DNA from: Cyclina sinensis
Lineage: Eukaryota; Mollusca; Bivalvia; Venerida; Veneridae
Length of the DNA: 64,000 nucleotides
Direction of reading: 5' to 3'
Assembly (NCBI GenBank): GCA_012932295.1
Contig: JAAONU010000014.1
Location: forward strand, 15,813,039-15,877,038
Position numbers and translations under genes: made by a program. Under the pieces are notes generated by a model. That model saw only the letters and a list, made by a program, of their open reading frames with translations, was not told the DNA's origin and did no database searches. Below, one piece after another: positions 38,501-49,000 of this stretch; the stretch's first letter is position 1; each line of letters opens with the position of its first letter.

Positions 38501-41500
38501 CAAACGTTTTAAAAGAATAACATCTAAGATCGATCAGTGCAGTACAATGTAAGTATGAGCTCAATATAATTGTCCGTGAATTTGATCTAAAACAATACAG
38601 AGTTTCACTTGTAAAACATGGAATGACATTTAGTTTATACAATCACAGTTCTACTTTCGAAAGATATTTTAAGACTTGCAACCAGTTATTATAAACAATG
38701 ATTATCCTTTATTTTTCACAACTATCAAATAATTATACATTAGTATGCTATTTGCTTTTAGAAATACTTACATATGTAGAGTACTTAAAACCTGGTTTAA
38801 AGACGTCATCCCCATACGTTTCAAATTCTAGTTTGAGAGGTCTCTCATGAAATGCGATTGTACTCTGTGCCAGTCGAACCTCGCCCGTTTCCGCCTCGGT
38901 CACGTTCGCCTCCACAAGAAGAGTGTCGTATTTTAACGATGGGTCAAACTTTAGCAACGTGTCCGTAGCAATTCTGAAATCTGCCTTGCCATCAATCTTT
39001 CGAAGCAAAAAGTATTATTAAACAAAACGCGGTATTTCGACACATGCATTGGAAAAGCAATATGATAATCATGTCACACAGTCTGAAAAAAACAACAACA
39101 CCCCCCCCCCACCCCCGAAAAAAAAATAGGCCATGCCTGCACAGCATGGGGACCGTCATGAACACAATAAGTGAGAAAATTTCATAATCTATTTCTTTAC
39201 ATACTTTTTTTCTACATAAATGTTATACAATTGATGTCATTTTTGAAAACCTCAAAGTTTCGTAAGTTTTTTTGAAATATTCTGACGAGAAAATGATCTT
39301 ACCTCAAATTCCGTTTGGATTGCTCTTGGTGCATAAAACCACCAATATGAACTACTTTTTGTGACCTTTAATGTGACATGTCCCTTCACTGGCTTTCCGT
39401 ATGTATACCTTTAAATGTATATAAAATAACATATAAGAATTCAAAGTGCTAGGAAAAGGACGTAGTCATAAGAAAAAAGGTCTTGAAAATAGAAAAGAAG
39501 AAAAAAAGTAGACAGTGACTTTAAATTAAAAGACATCATTCAGTTATTTTCGGAAAAAAAATATGAAAGAGGGTTTCTCTTCTAAGACAATATTCTCCCG
39601 GCGTTAAAAGTGTATACTACTAACATTCAGCTGTCTACGGTATATTTCAACTATGTAGAAATACCGTTTAGTAGTTTTTAACAGAATAATCGCAACATGA
39701 GATTCAAACTAAGTAACGCATCAGTTACAAAAAAGAACTCCCTGACCCCTCCCCCACCCCCACCCAAAAAAATCATAAAAAAATAAATAAATAAATAAAA
39801 ACAGTGAACAAAAAAGTCTAGATGATATAGACATGAGTCAATAAGTCGCATACTTAGCTGTCACGGTTCCTTTAAGTTCTGGATTAGCAACTGTTCCAAA
39901 TGCTGGAAGGTTCACTGTCACTTCATACTTTGGTAAAACTAGAAGTGAAATTTTGCATGTTTAATGCCATTCGTATTTGTTTACGTCATTGAGAGATTTT
40001 GTTTGTTTGCGAATACACCAAGGCGTAGTAATAATTGAAAGGATAATCTATAAATTTTCCTGGCGTTATACATTGAAGCTTTGAAGTGTTGTCCTGGTTT
40101 GAAATAATTATTTCTAATAATTACTTCTTAAACTGCCGCTTTGTGAAGACCATTTTTATTAAAGAATACAATTACAGTCCGTTAACACATCCGTTTGTAT
40201 AAAACTGTTCTCAATATTTTGATAAAAAATAAAACAAATTATTTTATGCCAACCAATGAAATACCGAGTTCTATCAGTGAAATATATTCCATATCAGTCA
40301 CAGTGTGACTGATATAGATTCTATATCAGTCACTGTGCCGAACTACTTTTCAGTAACCACAATTTGAAATTTTACAAGTAATATAAACGATATAAAAATA
40401 AATTCTAACATAAAATCAAGAGTCCGACTTTTAAAGAGTCATTGTATGTATATAACAGACCGATCCATTTCGAGAATCCTATGCCATTTCCTTAATTATA
40501 TGTCACATACTTCAGAGTAAGTGACGTAGGCAAACAATTTATTCCCCAAGATGGCATTTTACGTGAAATCTTAAATTGAATACACAGGATTAATGCTATT
40601 TGAAAATGTGATGACGTGTTTTGCTTCTTGATCAACCTATGGAAGAATCTAGATCTTGTAAGGGCATTTATTTAGGATGAACCTCTGCATTGGCGCTGAA
40701 TTTTGATTCGTCTTTGCACAGGCCATATTTTATATTATGCCCTGTAAGCAGCAAAATGTGGATAGTAAAAAAAGGAAAATGAAGAAGAATATGCAGGTAT
40801 ATCTTTGTTTATTTCTATGATTTGTTTGGTGATTAGGAGTAGACTAAATAAATCGTTAGAATGCAACACGTTCCTATGTGTCATGTATAATTCAAAATGG
40901 CGGACTGTGTATTGAATTTGAATTTCACGATCATGTATTCATACGCGTGTAAGCAAAGAAACAGTTCTAAAAATTTATTGGTTTTAGCATAAAATAAATA
41001 GAAAATTTGTTTGTTTTTCGTAGATATGGAATATATCTCATCTCAAAGTGATACAATTTTTATATTTTCACTCGCGCTACGCGCTCGTGAAAATATTTAA
41101 TTGTATCACTTCACGATGAGATATATTCCATATCTACTCAAAACAAACAAATATCCTCTATATATCGAGATTGTGATACATGTTATCTCATAATTTTCAA
41201 GTGATGTGTGCATGTTATCTCATAATTTTCGAGTTATGTGATACATGTTATCTCATAATTTTCAAGTTATGCGATACATGTTATCTCATAATTTTCGAGT
41301 TAAGTAATACACATTATCTCCTAATTTTCAAGTTATGTGATACATATTATCTCATAATTATCAAGTTATGAACTCGCATGTTTTGCATTCACCTACCATA
41401 TTCTTGAACTTGAAAAACCAATCTTTCCGAGTTGTCGGTCCCATTTGAGTCCTGTAAAAGTCACCATAAATTCAAGACAAGTTCAATGGTCAATGATTTC

Positions 41501-41625
41501 TTTCCGGTCTCTTACTAATAAATGTAGATATTGAAATAGAAATAAACACCAAAAAATTATATATGCACCATTAACGGTTCGAAAAAAAGAATAAAACTTT
41601 GCACAAGATGATTCTCTCTCCCTCC

Positions 41626-41656
<31 letters not shown>

Positions 41657-43578
41657 CTCCTTTTTCCTTTTCTCCCGCCTGTTTTGGTTAGTCATATCAC
41701 GTGAACATGTTAACATATGGCTAAATATGTTGAAATATTGATTTATATACTTATAAATGTTAAATGAAACATACTGAGTTAATACAGATTTTTTCTGTTC
41801 TATTCTGTTCTGGTTCTGTTCCGAATTTTCTCTTTACCTTCATCCAAATTCTTTGTAATAAATATAAGAAAATGTTAGTCCTGTAATATTAGTCATAAAA
41901 CCTGGGGTCTTATTTTAAACCTTCAATAATAGCATGCTTGAAATAGTTTTGAAATATGTAAACTATACCCTGAGTAGTGGCCTTGAATGCTCCAGTCTCC
42001 GAGAATTGGTTGTTCCGAGAGCTGTAGTTCTCCAGCAATCCCAAACACACCACTCACATTAACATGCTCCTTTATTTTGTTTCTATTCGGGTCCTGCAAA
42101 AGAAATACTTCAGTCAAGATTGTAAGTGCCTAAATGTTATTCGCACAAGCGTTAATTTCATTCCCAGGAAGATTTTTATGTTTTGTAACTCTAAGCGATA
42201 TAACTTATGACTCGGTATAAAACAATTATTCATTCCTAAATAACATCGAAAAGACTGATGCGAGCAAAAATTAGAATTGTCATTGTTTTTTTTATTTTTA
42301 AGTGTTTAGCATTTGTAATGCTGATAATATTAAAGATTATCACCATAATATCAATGTTCAAGACAGGGTCTCTTGGCTTCATGTCCTTATCCACTACAAA
42401 CACTCGATAGCGAACTGAAAGAAAAATAAAGAACAAACAAAAATTACAAACTATAGTATCAAAATATCCATGCTTATTGAAATCCATAAAACACTGCTCA
42501 GTATAAAATCAGATGGTCAGTCGGTGTTGTAAATTCGTGAAGGTGGACTATATATTAACTCAGACAGCTATTTTTCTCAATTTGGACGGAGGAAAAGTGC
42601 AAGAAAAACCTCACATAAATAAAGGAACAAGATTTTCCAATGAAAAGAACGCACCAAGTCCACCTAAAATCGTGCCAATGTATTCGAAGAAAAAAAAAAA
42701 CAAAAACAAAACACGTTTACGCTAAAAAGTTGACCATGAAAATTGATGGCTTAGTTCAGCTTCTCAGGACATTATTTTATTTCTGAGTTTGTCTAATTGT
42801 ATTTTTGCAACTAAGTATAACTGTTTACAAGCACAGCAGTGCGGAAACATTCAGTATCAGTAATACGCACAAATAAACATTAATGTGCTGTGCGATTGAA
42901 ATTAATTTTATATCTTGACTAGAATTAATCAAATAACTGAACTGTCAATAACTGCTGAAAAATGCAAATTATCTGTCAACGAATTGCGAATTGTGATTGG
43001 ATAAAATAAGTTCAGCTATAGCTTGTTCACTAGAAACTAATACTTTCTAGTTTAGAAATTAGAAATATTCATGACTAAAATGATAATGACCCAGTTCTTA
43101 TTAAGGTGTCTTTAAGGTGGTGATGCTATTTTAATTCTTGCAAACAATGCCGAGAGCATACGTGATTTTGCACAGAAAGACTAAGAGCTCCTTTATTCCC
43201 GTACAACGTACCTTTCTGGCCAGTTTTGTAAACAACTTTATCCGTCTGAATAAAAATGTAATCTCGTTCTTTGTGGGAGTATCGTCTCCAGCCAAGGTTT
43301 ATATTGGTCAGATTCTCAAAGTTTAGGATTCCACTGCCCCCTAATGTATATGTCATACTTTCCATAACTTTGAAGCTCGTCTGGTATCTACAACAGATTC
43401 GAATGTATTTTACTTGTTAACTAATAAACAACATAATTTAACAGCATACTGAATTTGTGAAATTCGATGTCCCTTTTTTTAATTATGAAGAAATTACAAC
43501 AATTTAAAAGAATTCTCGACATTACATCCTCGATGTTGCTGATGTTTTTTTATTTTATTTTATTTTATTTTATTATTA

Positions 43579-43612
<34 letters not shown>

Positions 43613-46007
43613 TCATCATTTTATTTGAGATAGGCCTTGAATTCTGTTATCTCTTTTTGAAATTAATTATGTATTTAGTAGATATCAGTACTGTGTAATG
43701 CACTGTTACGGGGATATTAAAACAACAACAACAACAACATTTTTTTTAATTTTTCACCACCCGTTTCTGTTTTTAAATTTTAAACAAAACTGCCAATGAT
43801 CTCTTAGACGGTTGCAAATTAATTTGAAATTTATTGATTACTCAATACCGTTTACAGACAAAAACAATTCGATGAAACTAACCTGCAAATTTATTGTTCC
43901 CTCGTGTTTTCCTAGAATATATAAGATAAACTGAAATTGCGATATCCATTTATGTTCATATATATCATAATTCTTTTCCTTTTTTGACAATTCATTTAGC
44001 ATTCCGTCCAAAGCGGATAATGAATTGTCACTTTCAAAGCTTTCAATGAAATAAAAACATGTATACTGAAAGAAATATACAAGAGGTCAAGAAACATGAT
44101 ATTTGATATCAATATGATTTCAAAAATAATGTAAAAAGTCTTCAGAAGAAAAATAAATTGAACGTACCAGACGAGAGAGACAGACTTCCTGATGCCTTTG
44201 TGACATTTTTCTCTCCACCGTCAGAATAATTCGAGTACAGCAGGCGGGCCTCGATGGTTTCATAAGCGACGGGTCTCAGTAGTTTAAAATAAATAGAAAA
44301 ATCTGCCTTGTCTATATATGATGGAAATAAGGCCATGTAACTTCCGGGGTGCACAATACTTCCGGTATTCCTAAACAGACAAAAGCATATTAAATATGAA
44401 ACGAAAAATAAAATAATCCTGTCAAAAAAAAAAAAGCTGAGACAGTAAATGAGTATTGTTTGCACAATATTTCACCCAAAGCTAATCAGAGTACTAAAAA
44501 CATGTTAAAACAAGGCAGTCTAAAGAACAGCTAAATATCCTTCCGCAGCAGACATGAATATGTACTTCTTGACCTTTAACCAACCTATGACCTTGATGTT
44601 GTGCCATGCATATTATAAGCACATAGTCTCATGATAGTAATTATTTGTGTCAAGTTATTCAAAATCTTCCATAAAATCAAAAAGTTATGGAGAACATTTA
44701 AGCTTGACCTTGGGTGTAGCAACCTGGAAGTTTGGTTCTGCACATCGTGTCATAGTGGTGATCATTTGTGCAAAGTAATAAAAAAAACTTTTCGTAAGCC
44801 AAGTAAGTAAGTTATATAGCAGACGTGAAATGTGGAAATTTGACTTTTAGCTGTGACCTTGACCTTGTGGGTAGCAACCTTATTATTGCGCTCTGCACAT
44901 TTTCTCATAATGGTGATCACTTGTGCCAAGTTATTTCAAAATTTTTTCTGCGGTTTAAAAGATATGGAGTGGAAATGAAATGAAGACTTTTTAACACTTG
45001 ACCTTTATTTGTGACCTTGACCTGTGGGGTAGCAACTTAATAATTGCGCTCTGCACATCGTCTCATTATGGTGAACACTTGTGCCAAGTTCTTTCAAAAA
45101 AATTACAGCAGTTTAAAAGTTATGAGCGGACACGAAAGTGTTTCGGACGGACAGATGGACGGACAGATGTTGGGTTCTGCACATTGTGTCATAGTGGTGA
45201 TCTCTTGTGCAAAGTAATAAAAAAAACTTTTCATAAGCCAAGTTAGTTCAAAAATTTTTCAGCAGTTTAGAAGTTATGGAACGGTAACGAAAGTGTTAAA
45301 GACGGACAGACCGACGGACAGATGTTAAGTTCTGCACATTGTGTCATAGTGGTGATCATTTATGCAAAGTAATAAAAAAACTTTTCGTAAGCCAAGTTAG
45401 TAAGTTATAGAGCAGACTTGAAATGTGAATATTTCATCTTTAATTGTGACCTTGACCTTGTGGGTAGCAACCCAATAACTGTGCTCTGCACATCGTCTCA
45501 TAACTGGTGATCACTTGTGCCAAGTTATTTCAAAAGTTTTTCTGCGGTTTGAAAGTTTTGGAGCGGACACAAAATGCAGACTTTTAACACTTGACCTTTA
45601 AGTGTGACTTTGACCTTCGAGGTAGCAACTCAATTATTGTGCTCTGCACATTGTCTTACAATGTTGTTCACTTGTGCCAAGTTATTTCCAAAAACAATTC
45701 AGCGGTTTAAAAGTTATGGAGCGAACACGAAAGTGTTGCGGACGGACGGACGGACGGAGGGACAGACGGAGGCCATTCCTATAATCCCCTCCCCGCTTTG
45801 CGGAAGGGGATTAATAAGCAGCTGAATTTATTAAAACATAGATGTTTATTGAATAAGTGGTTTCGGTGCATTGGATCAAAACATATATAGGACAACTTGT
45901 TTCAAGTACTATATAACAGGTGTGGTGACTAGAGAGAAATAAAACAGAACTTACTGTGCTTCAACCAAAGATGCAATCAATACCAGCGTCAGGATTACGG
46001 AAAACAT
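20504..46007 (-). CDS. Thioester-containing protein (TEP/CD109/alpha-2-macroglobulin family)
   Basis: A secreted innate-immune effector or protease-trap type protein. I traced 36 exons summing to about 4.76 kb (near 1,580 aa), slightly longer than typical TEPs. In order: signal peptide ([17 protein letters not shown]), macroglobulin domains with the hallmark [26 protein letters not shown], a variable central segment, [37 protein letters not shown], then thioester GCGEQNM, alpha-alpha toroid repeats, and a C-terminal domain ending in a basic tail. No hydrophobic C-terminus follows, so it is probably secreted rather than GPI-anchored like CD109. The frame breaks by single bases in exons 4, 12, 14, 23, 27, 28 and at the 6/7 junction; homology continues across each, so assembly indels are the likely cause, though a decaying gene is not excluded. 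Two introns are GC-AG. The gene converges on the NIPA-like gene. Confidence 0.93.
23040..23515. repeat. Dispersed repeat, about three tandem ~120-bp units
   Basis: Units share the block AACTCTGCT-TCCCT...GCGCAA...TTCACT and a block of the form CCTGTGAAG-TT-TACGACCC...GTGTTGGCTGAGCG. The array ends in GGACAGACGGACGGAG. It lies in the TEP intron between exons 32 and 33. The same GGAC-type ending occurs in the array at 44.56-45.8 kb, so the two probably belong to one class of bivalve dispersed repeats. Confidence 0.65.
24271..24447. repeat. 35-bp tandem repeat, five copies
   Basis: The unit begins AAAATCCCATAAGGGTATGT and ends TTGATTAAACAGAGT. The three inner copies are nearly identical; the outer two have TATGATTATACAGA in place of TTTGATTAAACAGA. 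It is a minisatellite in the TEP intron between exons 30 and 31. CCCATAAGGG in each unit is a partial palindrome. Confidence 0.9.
25611..28329 (-). other. TEP exons 24-29: thioester domain
   Basis: Exons: 28153-28329, 27592-27673, 27251-27407, 26809-26890, 26258-26450, 25611-25775. GCGEQNM (28253-28273) is the internal Cys-Gln thioester, near residue 980. It is followed by toroid helices: [57 protein letters not shown] and [14 protein letters not shown]. Counting back from the Q-GG junction, the residue at the catalytic position aligns as Asn (in VHNTAMQ) rather than His, with a His one residue before it. Exon 26 ends with a second GC donor (CAG then GCAAGT). Exon 27 breaks frame in a C3 run (26885-26887) and exon 28 in a C3 run at its donor (26257-26259). 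Confidence 0.88.
28540..29400. repeat. Degenerate dispersed repeat in TEP intron 23
   Basis: Several stretches resemble each other, built around phrases such as GTCCACTGAGCAATG, GTCCACTAAGTAATG and CAGTCCACTAAATATATG at intervals of roughly 250-360 bp. The segment ends near TAGCTCACCATAAGCC. No coding frame spans it. It has the look of old tandem copies of a mollusc dispersed repeat. Confidence 0.4.
29663..31413 (-). other. TEP exons 19-23: post-bait segment leading to the thioester domain
   Basis: Exons: 31296-31413, 30754-30867, 30356-30460, 30105-30233, 29663-29802. They encode [83 protein letters not shown] and [10 protein letters not shown]. Exon 23 then shifts frame in a T3 run (plus strand, 29741-29743) to [19 protein letters not shown] and ITVIG. 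Exon 23 ends with a GC donor (ATAG then GCAAGT). The phase into exon 24 (G/GT) confirms that donor. Confidence 0.85.
32135..32304 (-). other. TEP central-region exon, version b (intact, Cys-rich)
   Basis: A 170-nt open exon with acceptor ATCTTTGCAG and donor CAG then GTAAAT. It encodes [12 protein letters not shown], then a Cys-rich run ([10 protein letters not shown]) and [18 protein letters not shown]. Its 3' end has the same phase and nearly the same sequence as version a, so either can join exon 19. Its 5' end as read is phase 0, while exon 17 ends in phase 1. Use as a strict replacement for version a would need a base correction or a different upstream donor. Mutually exclusive use is inferred, not shown. 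Confidence 0.7.
32713..32860 (-). pseudogene. Decayed third copy of the TEP central exon
   Basis: The stretch aligns with the 3' part of versions a and b: YTCIGSKC mirrors [10 protein letters not shown], and KTWIWTNE mirrors PETWIWTNE. It carries a frame change after FQLARCHT, an in-frame TGA just before KTWIW, and one extra base before the donor-like GTAAAA. It cannot be used as a coding cassette. It lies between the two intact versions, so the locus arose by tandem exon duplication. Confidence 0.7.
33306..33501 (-). other. TEP central-region exon, version a (intact)
   Basis: A 196-nt exon with acceptor TATTATTAG and donor CAG then GTAAAT. It joins exon 17 in phase (ACA-C/TC) and exon 19 in phase (AG/C). 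It encodes a Ser-rich stretch, then [10 protein letters not shown], then [19 protein letters not shown]. It falls between MTDA and VPDT, where TEPs and alpha-2-macroglobulins carry the protease-sensitive bait or hypervariable segment. The last 13 codons are near-identical to version b at 32135-32304. Confidence 0.8.
34964..35034 (-). repeat. tRNA-derived SINE head in TEP intron 15
   Basis: The minus strand reads GTGTCTCAGTGGTGTAGATC (A-box-like) and about 40 bases later GGCTTCGAATCCTGG (B-box-like), with ACCGAAAGGT as a possible anticodon-arm or variable-arm hairpin. An A-run interrupts the body, so a SINE head or pseudogene is more likely than a working tRNA. Confidence 0.5.
36167..36360 (-). 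repeat. Partial tandem triplication of the 5' end of TEP exon 14
   Basis: The first ~45 bases of exon 14 with its acceptor (copy 1, 36167-36219) recur in the upstream intron at 36240-36287 and 36307-36360. Each copy holds a form of ATTAAGAACAGAGAGAT and CATATCG. The middle copy has lost its acceptor; the farthest copy keeps a good one (CCTTGCAG). Neither extra copy has the rest of the exon or a donor at its end. Confidence 0.85.
40240..40340. repeat. Palindromic repeat cluster
   Basis: ATATCAGTCACAGTGTGACTGATAT (near 40291-40315) is an almost perfect palindrome, followed by another copy of ATATCAGTCACTGTG. The flank AAATATATTCCATATC also occurs in the hairpin stem at 41.1 kb in the same intron, so the two may be parts of one element family. 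Confidence 0.55.
41003..41168. repeat. Fold-back (hairpin) element B
   Basis: Two arms of about 70 bp enclose a centre containing CACTCGCGCTACGCGCTCGTG. The left arm starts TTTGTTTGTTTTTCGTAGAT and the right arm ends ATCTACTCAAAACAAACAAA. It shares tips, the TATTTTCAC...GTGAAAATAT core and the AGAGGATATTTG flank with element A at 17.26 kb. The middle of the stem differs between A and B while staying largely self-complementary within each. It lies in TEP intron 7. Confidence 0.75.
41172..41371. repeat. ~33-bp tandem repeat, six copies
   Basis: The unit is of the form GTGATACATGTTATCTCATA followed by ATTTTCAAGTTAT. It produces an open plus-strand frame (41180-41371) that is only the repeat translated ([13 protein letters not shown] units), not a gene. 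It follows directly on fold-back element B inside TEP intron 7. Confidence 0.9.
41612..41656. repeat. (CT)n microsatellite
   Basis: An imperfect CT run with a CCCTCCC start, in TEP intron 6. Confidence 0.9.
43547..43620. repeat. (TTTTA)n and (TTA)n microsatellites
   Basis: Five or six TTTTA units run into about ten TTA units, ending in CATCATCATT. TEP intron 3. Confidence 0.95.
44560..45815. repeat. Tandem array of a bivalve-type dispersed repeat in TEP intron 1
   Basis: Five to six units of roughly 160-230 bp each repeat the phrases GACCTTGACCTTGTGGGTAG, CTCTGCACATCGTCTCATAA, GTGATCACTTGTGCCAAGTT and AAAAGTTATGGAGCGGACAC, closing with runs of CGGACGGACAGA. The array ends with a hairpin, CCCCTCCCCGCTTTGCGG followed by AAGGGGATTAAT. 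Plus-strand frames inside it (44998-45246, 45604-45825) are repeat translations, not genes. Confidence 0.85.
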
Positions 46008-49000
46008 TTTCTAAATTGAAGAAAGATACGTAAGTACAAAAGTATTCTAATGACTTGTGAAAAGGAGGTAAACATCTAAATTGTGTTTCTTAAATCATAT
46101 AATTTTACTCTAAAGTATGTTTGAATTTCTTGAGAAGCATAGATATAAATAGCCCTTGACATAAATCAATTAAAGTTCTTGAAATTACTTTTCTTTTTCA
46201 AAAGAACGGTCAATTTTAGGCTATTCATTTTCGAGCTACATTTTGCATATTTTATACGCATTTAAAATTTAACAATCACAGGTGATATTGTATACGTTTT
46301 GTATCAACAAAAAATCATTGCGGAAAATTGAGAAATTAAAGTTTTGTTGTCAAAAAGAAAGATTTAGAAATAGTTTTGCAGATTTCTTACTTGAAAGTGC
46401 ATCTGAAAATTCATCAATTGGTCTAGTCTAAACTTAAGTTAAAGTGTTGAAAACTTTCTAAAACTAATATCACTAGTACAATTTCCTAACTGCAAAAGAA
46501 CGGACCCTTGCAATTAGTAATTGGAGTATCTAACTAACTAACTTAAAGATAATCACCATGTTTTTACCTACCTTAATTATCTTTTAGAACGAGAATAATT
46601 GTCCGAAATTCATTTCCCGTTTACATTTTATGTCATATGTATGTGAAATGAATACAAATACTGCATTTGTTTTTATATAAACAAGTCTAAGGTTTAACTT
46701 ACGTTAGTTATGTATTTTCATCTCTAAAACTGCAGCAAATGGTGAGGATAAGTAACACAAATTAAAGCAAATGAACACAAAGGGGCAGTCGGCATGTATT
46801 TAATGACTGTTTATTAGATAAAATTAATGACAAGTGTCAAATTTCGCAGGTATCGCCTAATGTTGTACGCAAAATAGACAGCCCCACCGGCACTACGACC
46901 TTCACATGGAAAACGTTGGCAATGGACATTGTGCTTGGGGTTAGCTTTGCTCTCCTTGAGTTCACGTAAAACAAAATAAATGAATCAGCTGGTAATAAGA
47001 CCTAACGTTTTATCCTGTAAGAATAAAGTAAACAAGCTGTTTATAAACAGATGAAATAATTAAAGAATCATTTGTGGTCAGGCTAATTTCAACCGTTAAG
47101 TCAAACTGTAGTTAAGAAATATTGTGTTTACGTTAAAAATGACCTTTCAAATACGGAAGAAAAAAATATCTGATTAACGTAACCACAAGAGAAACTCTCA
47201 TTACGGATTTGTTGTTCTGGAAGACGTGAATTGTTTACCGTAAGTATTTCAAGAACAGATTTGTGAAGTTAGCGGCCTAGCGGCCTAGCGACCTGGCGGC
47301 GTGAAGTTAGCGGCCTGGCGGCGTGAAGTTAGCGGCCTGGCGGCGTGAAGTTAGCGGCCTGGCGGCCTAGCGGCCTGGCGGCGTGAAGTTAGCGGCCTGG
47401 CGGCGTGAAGATGGCTGCCTTTATCACAATTTAGGTTGATCTTAAAAACGGATTGAAATTTATTTTTACAGCATATAATGTAAATTGCAGGGGTGTATAA
47501 GAAAGTTATCGACATGATTTAGCTTTTATTTTTTAAAATAAATTATTTAACAAACTTCTAGCTTATCTGATAAGACGACACGGAATCTCTTTGTACATTT
47601 ACTCCCATGTACTCTTTGTAAATTACATTTCAGTTGATGATTAAGTAAACTATCAACAAGAACTAGCTTTGATTTTTTTTAGCTCTTCGAAGCCTGGCGG
47701 CCTAGCGGCCTGGCGGCCTACACTTAAAATTTATCATAATTTATGTTTATCTTAAAAACGTCTTGAAATCGATTTTTTCAGCATGTAATGTACATTTCAG
47801 GGGTGAATAAGCAAAATATCAACAAGAACTAGCTTTGATTTTTTTTTAAGTTTTCGAAGTCTAGCGGCCTAGCGGCCTAAACTTAATATTTATCATAATT
47901 TATGTTTATCTTAAAACATCTTGAAATCGATTTTTTCAGCATGTAATGTACATTTCAGGGTTGAATAAGCAAAATATTGATATTTTTGTTGATATTCTAC
48001 TTAATCATCCCTGAAATGTACATTGCATGCTGTAAAAATCGAATTCAAGCCGTTTTTAAGATAAACATAAATTATGATAAATATTAAGTTTAGGCCGCTA
48101 GGCCGCCAGACTTCGAAAACTTAAAAAAAATCAAAGCTAGTTCTTGTTGATATTTTACTTAATCATCCCTGAAATGTACATTGCATGCTGTAAAAATCGA
48201 ATTCAAGCCGTTTTTAAGATAAACATAAATTATGATAAATATTAAGTTTAGGCCGCTAGGCCGCCAGGCCGCTATGCCGCCAGACTTCGAAAACTTAAAA
48301 AAAAATCAAAGCTAGTTCTTGTTGATATTTTGCTTATTCACCCCTGAAATGTACATTACATGCTGAAAAAATCGATTTCAAGACGTTTTTAAGATATTTT
48401 AAAAAATAAAAGCTAAATCATGTCGATAACTTTCTTATACACCCCTGCAATTTACATTATATGCTGTAAAAATAAATTTCAATCCGTTTTCAAGATCAAC
48501 CTAAATTGTGATAAAGGCAGCCATCTTCACGCCGCTAGGCCGCTAGGCCGCCAGGCCGCTAACTTCACGCCGCCAGGCCGCTAACTTCACAAATCTTTCA
48601 AGAACATATTTTGTCAAGATTCACATTTTGTTCAGCGGTTTTCAGCTTAGCCGTTATGAAGACTTTTCACTGCACATCACACTCTTTCGTGCTGTAAAAT
48701 AAATTTTCATTAGAAGTAAAGGAGTCGGATGCTTTTGTTCTGGTGAAACTTTATAAATGATTGGTGGACACTCACTTTATGTGAGCTAGGACAAAATATC
48801 TAAGCATAGTATAAAAGGGTCGTTAAACTTGGAAAATGCATGTTATTCCTTAGACTGAATCAATATTAATTATGATTATAGTTTTGGGTAGAATAAATGT
48901 CATTACCTAGGTACTTCAAAACATTAGTGACCATTATCTCAATACAACTTGCTGCCAAACCTTTGTTGAAGCTTCATATCTTATTTCGTGATTCTCAAAA

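Larger units (their letters stand above)
34293..38996 (-). other. TEP exons 10-17: middle macroglobulin domains
   Basis: Exons: 38772-38996, 38131-38400, 37022-37121, 36614-36679, 36013-36212, 35452-35601, 34616-34717, 34293-34350. Landmarks are [84 protein letters not shown] (the conserved L-A-V-D-K-S of the family) and [18 protein letters not shown]. Exon 12 starts one base out of frame with exon 11. Near the end of exon 14 the frame leaves IADAIKF and resumes, after two short T-runs (plus-strand A-runs at 36041-36044 and 36023-36025), as a segment ending FQND before VSLRF. Exon 17 ends in phase 1, which fits central exon a. Confidence 0.85.
39303..46007 (-). other. TEP exons 1-9: signal peptide and first macroglobulin domains
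   Basis: Exons: 45955-46007, 44168-44370, 43883-43911, 43212-43387, 42344-42414, 41969-42093, 41397-41451, 39854-39938, 39303-39408. Exon 1 is almost exactly the signal peptide. Exon 4 carries GKYDIYIRG, then in the +1 frame [15 protein letters not shown] and [14 protein letters not shown]; the break falls in a C5 run (43337-43341). Exon 5 reads [17 protein letters not shown]. Exons 6 and 7 ([18 protein letters not shown] and RLVFQVQEY) join out of phase by one base. Exons 8-9 hold [16 protein letters not shown] and [15 protein letters not shown]. Intron 1 holds a repeat array. A 5' UTR intron is likely: TTCAATTTAG ends 4 bases before the ATG, and a good donor (AAC then GTAAGT) sits at 46702. 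Confidence 0.85.

Noticed and set aside
41180..41371. Plus-strand repetitive open frame ([13 protein letters not shown] units)
   Set aside because: It is the translation of the 33-bp tandem repeat.
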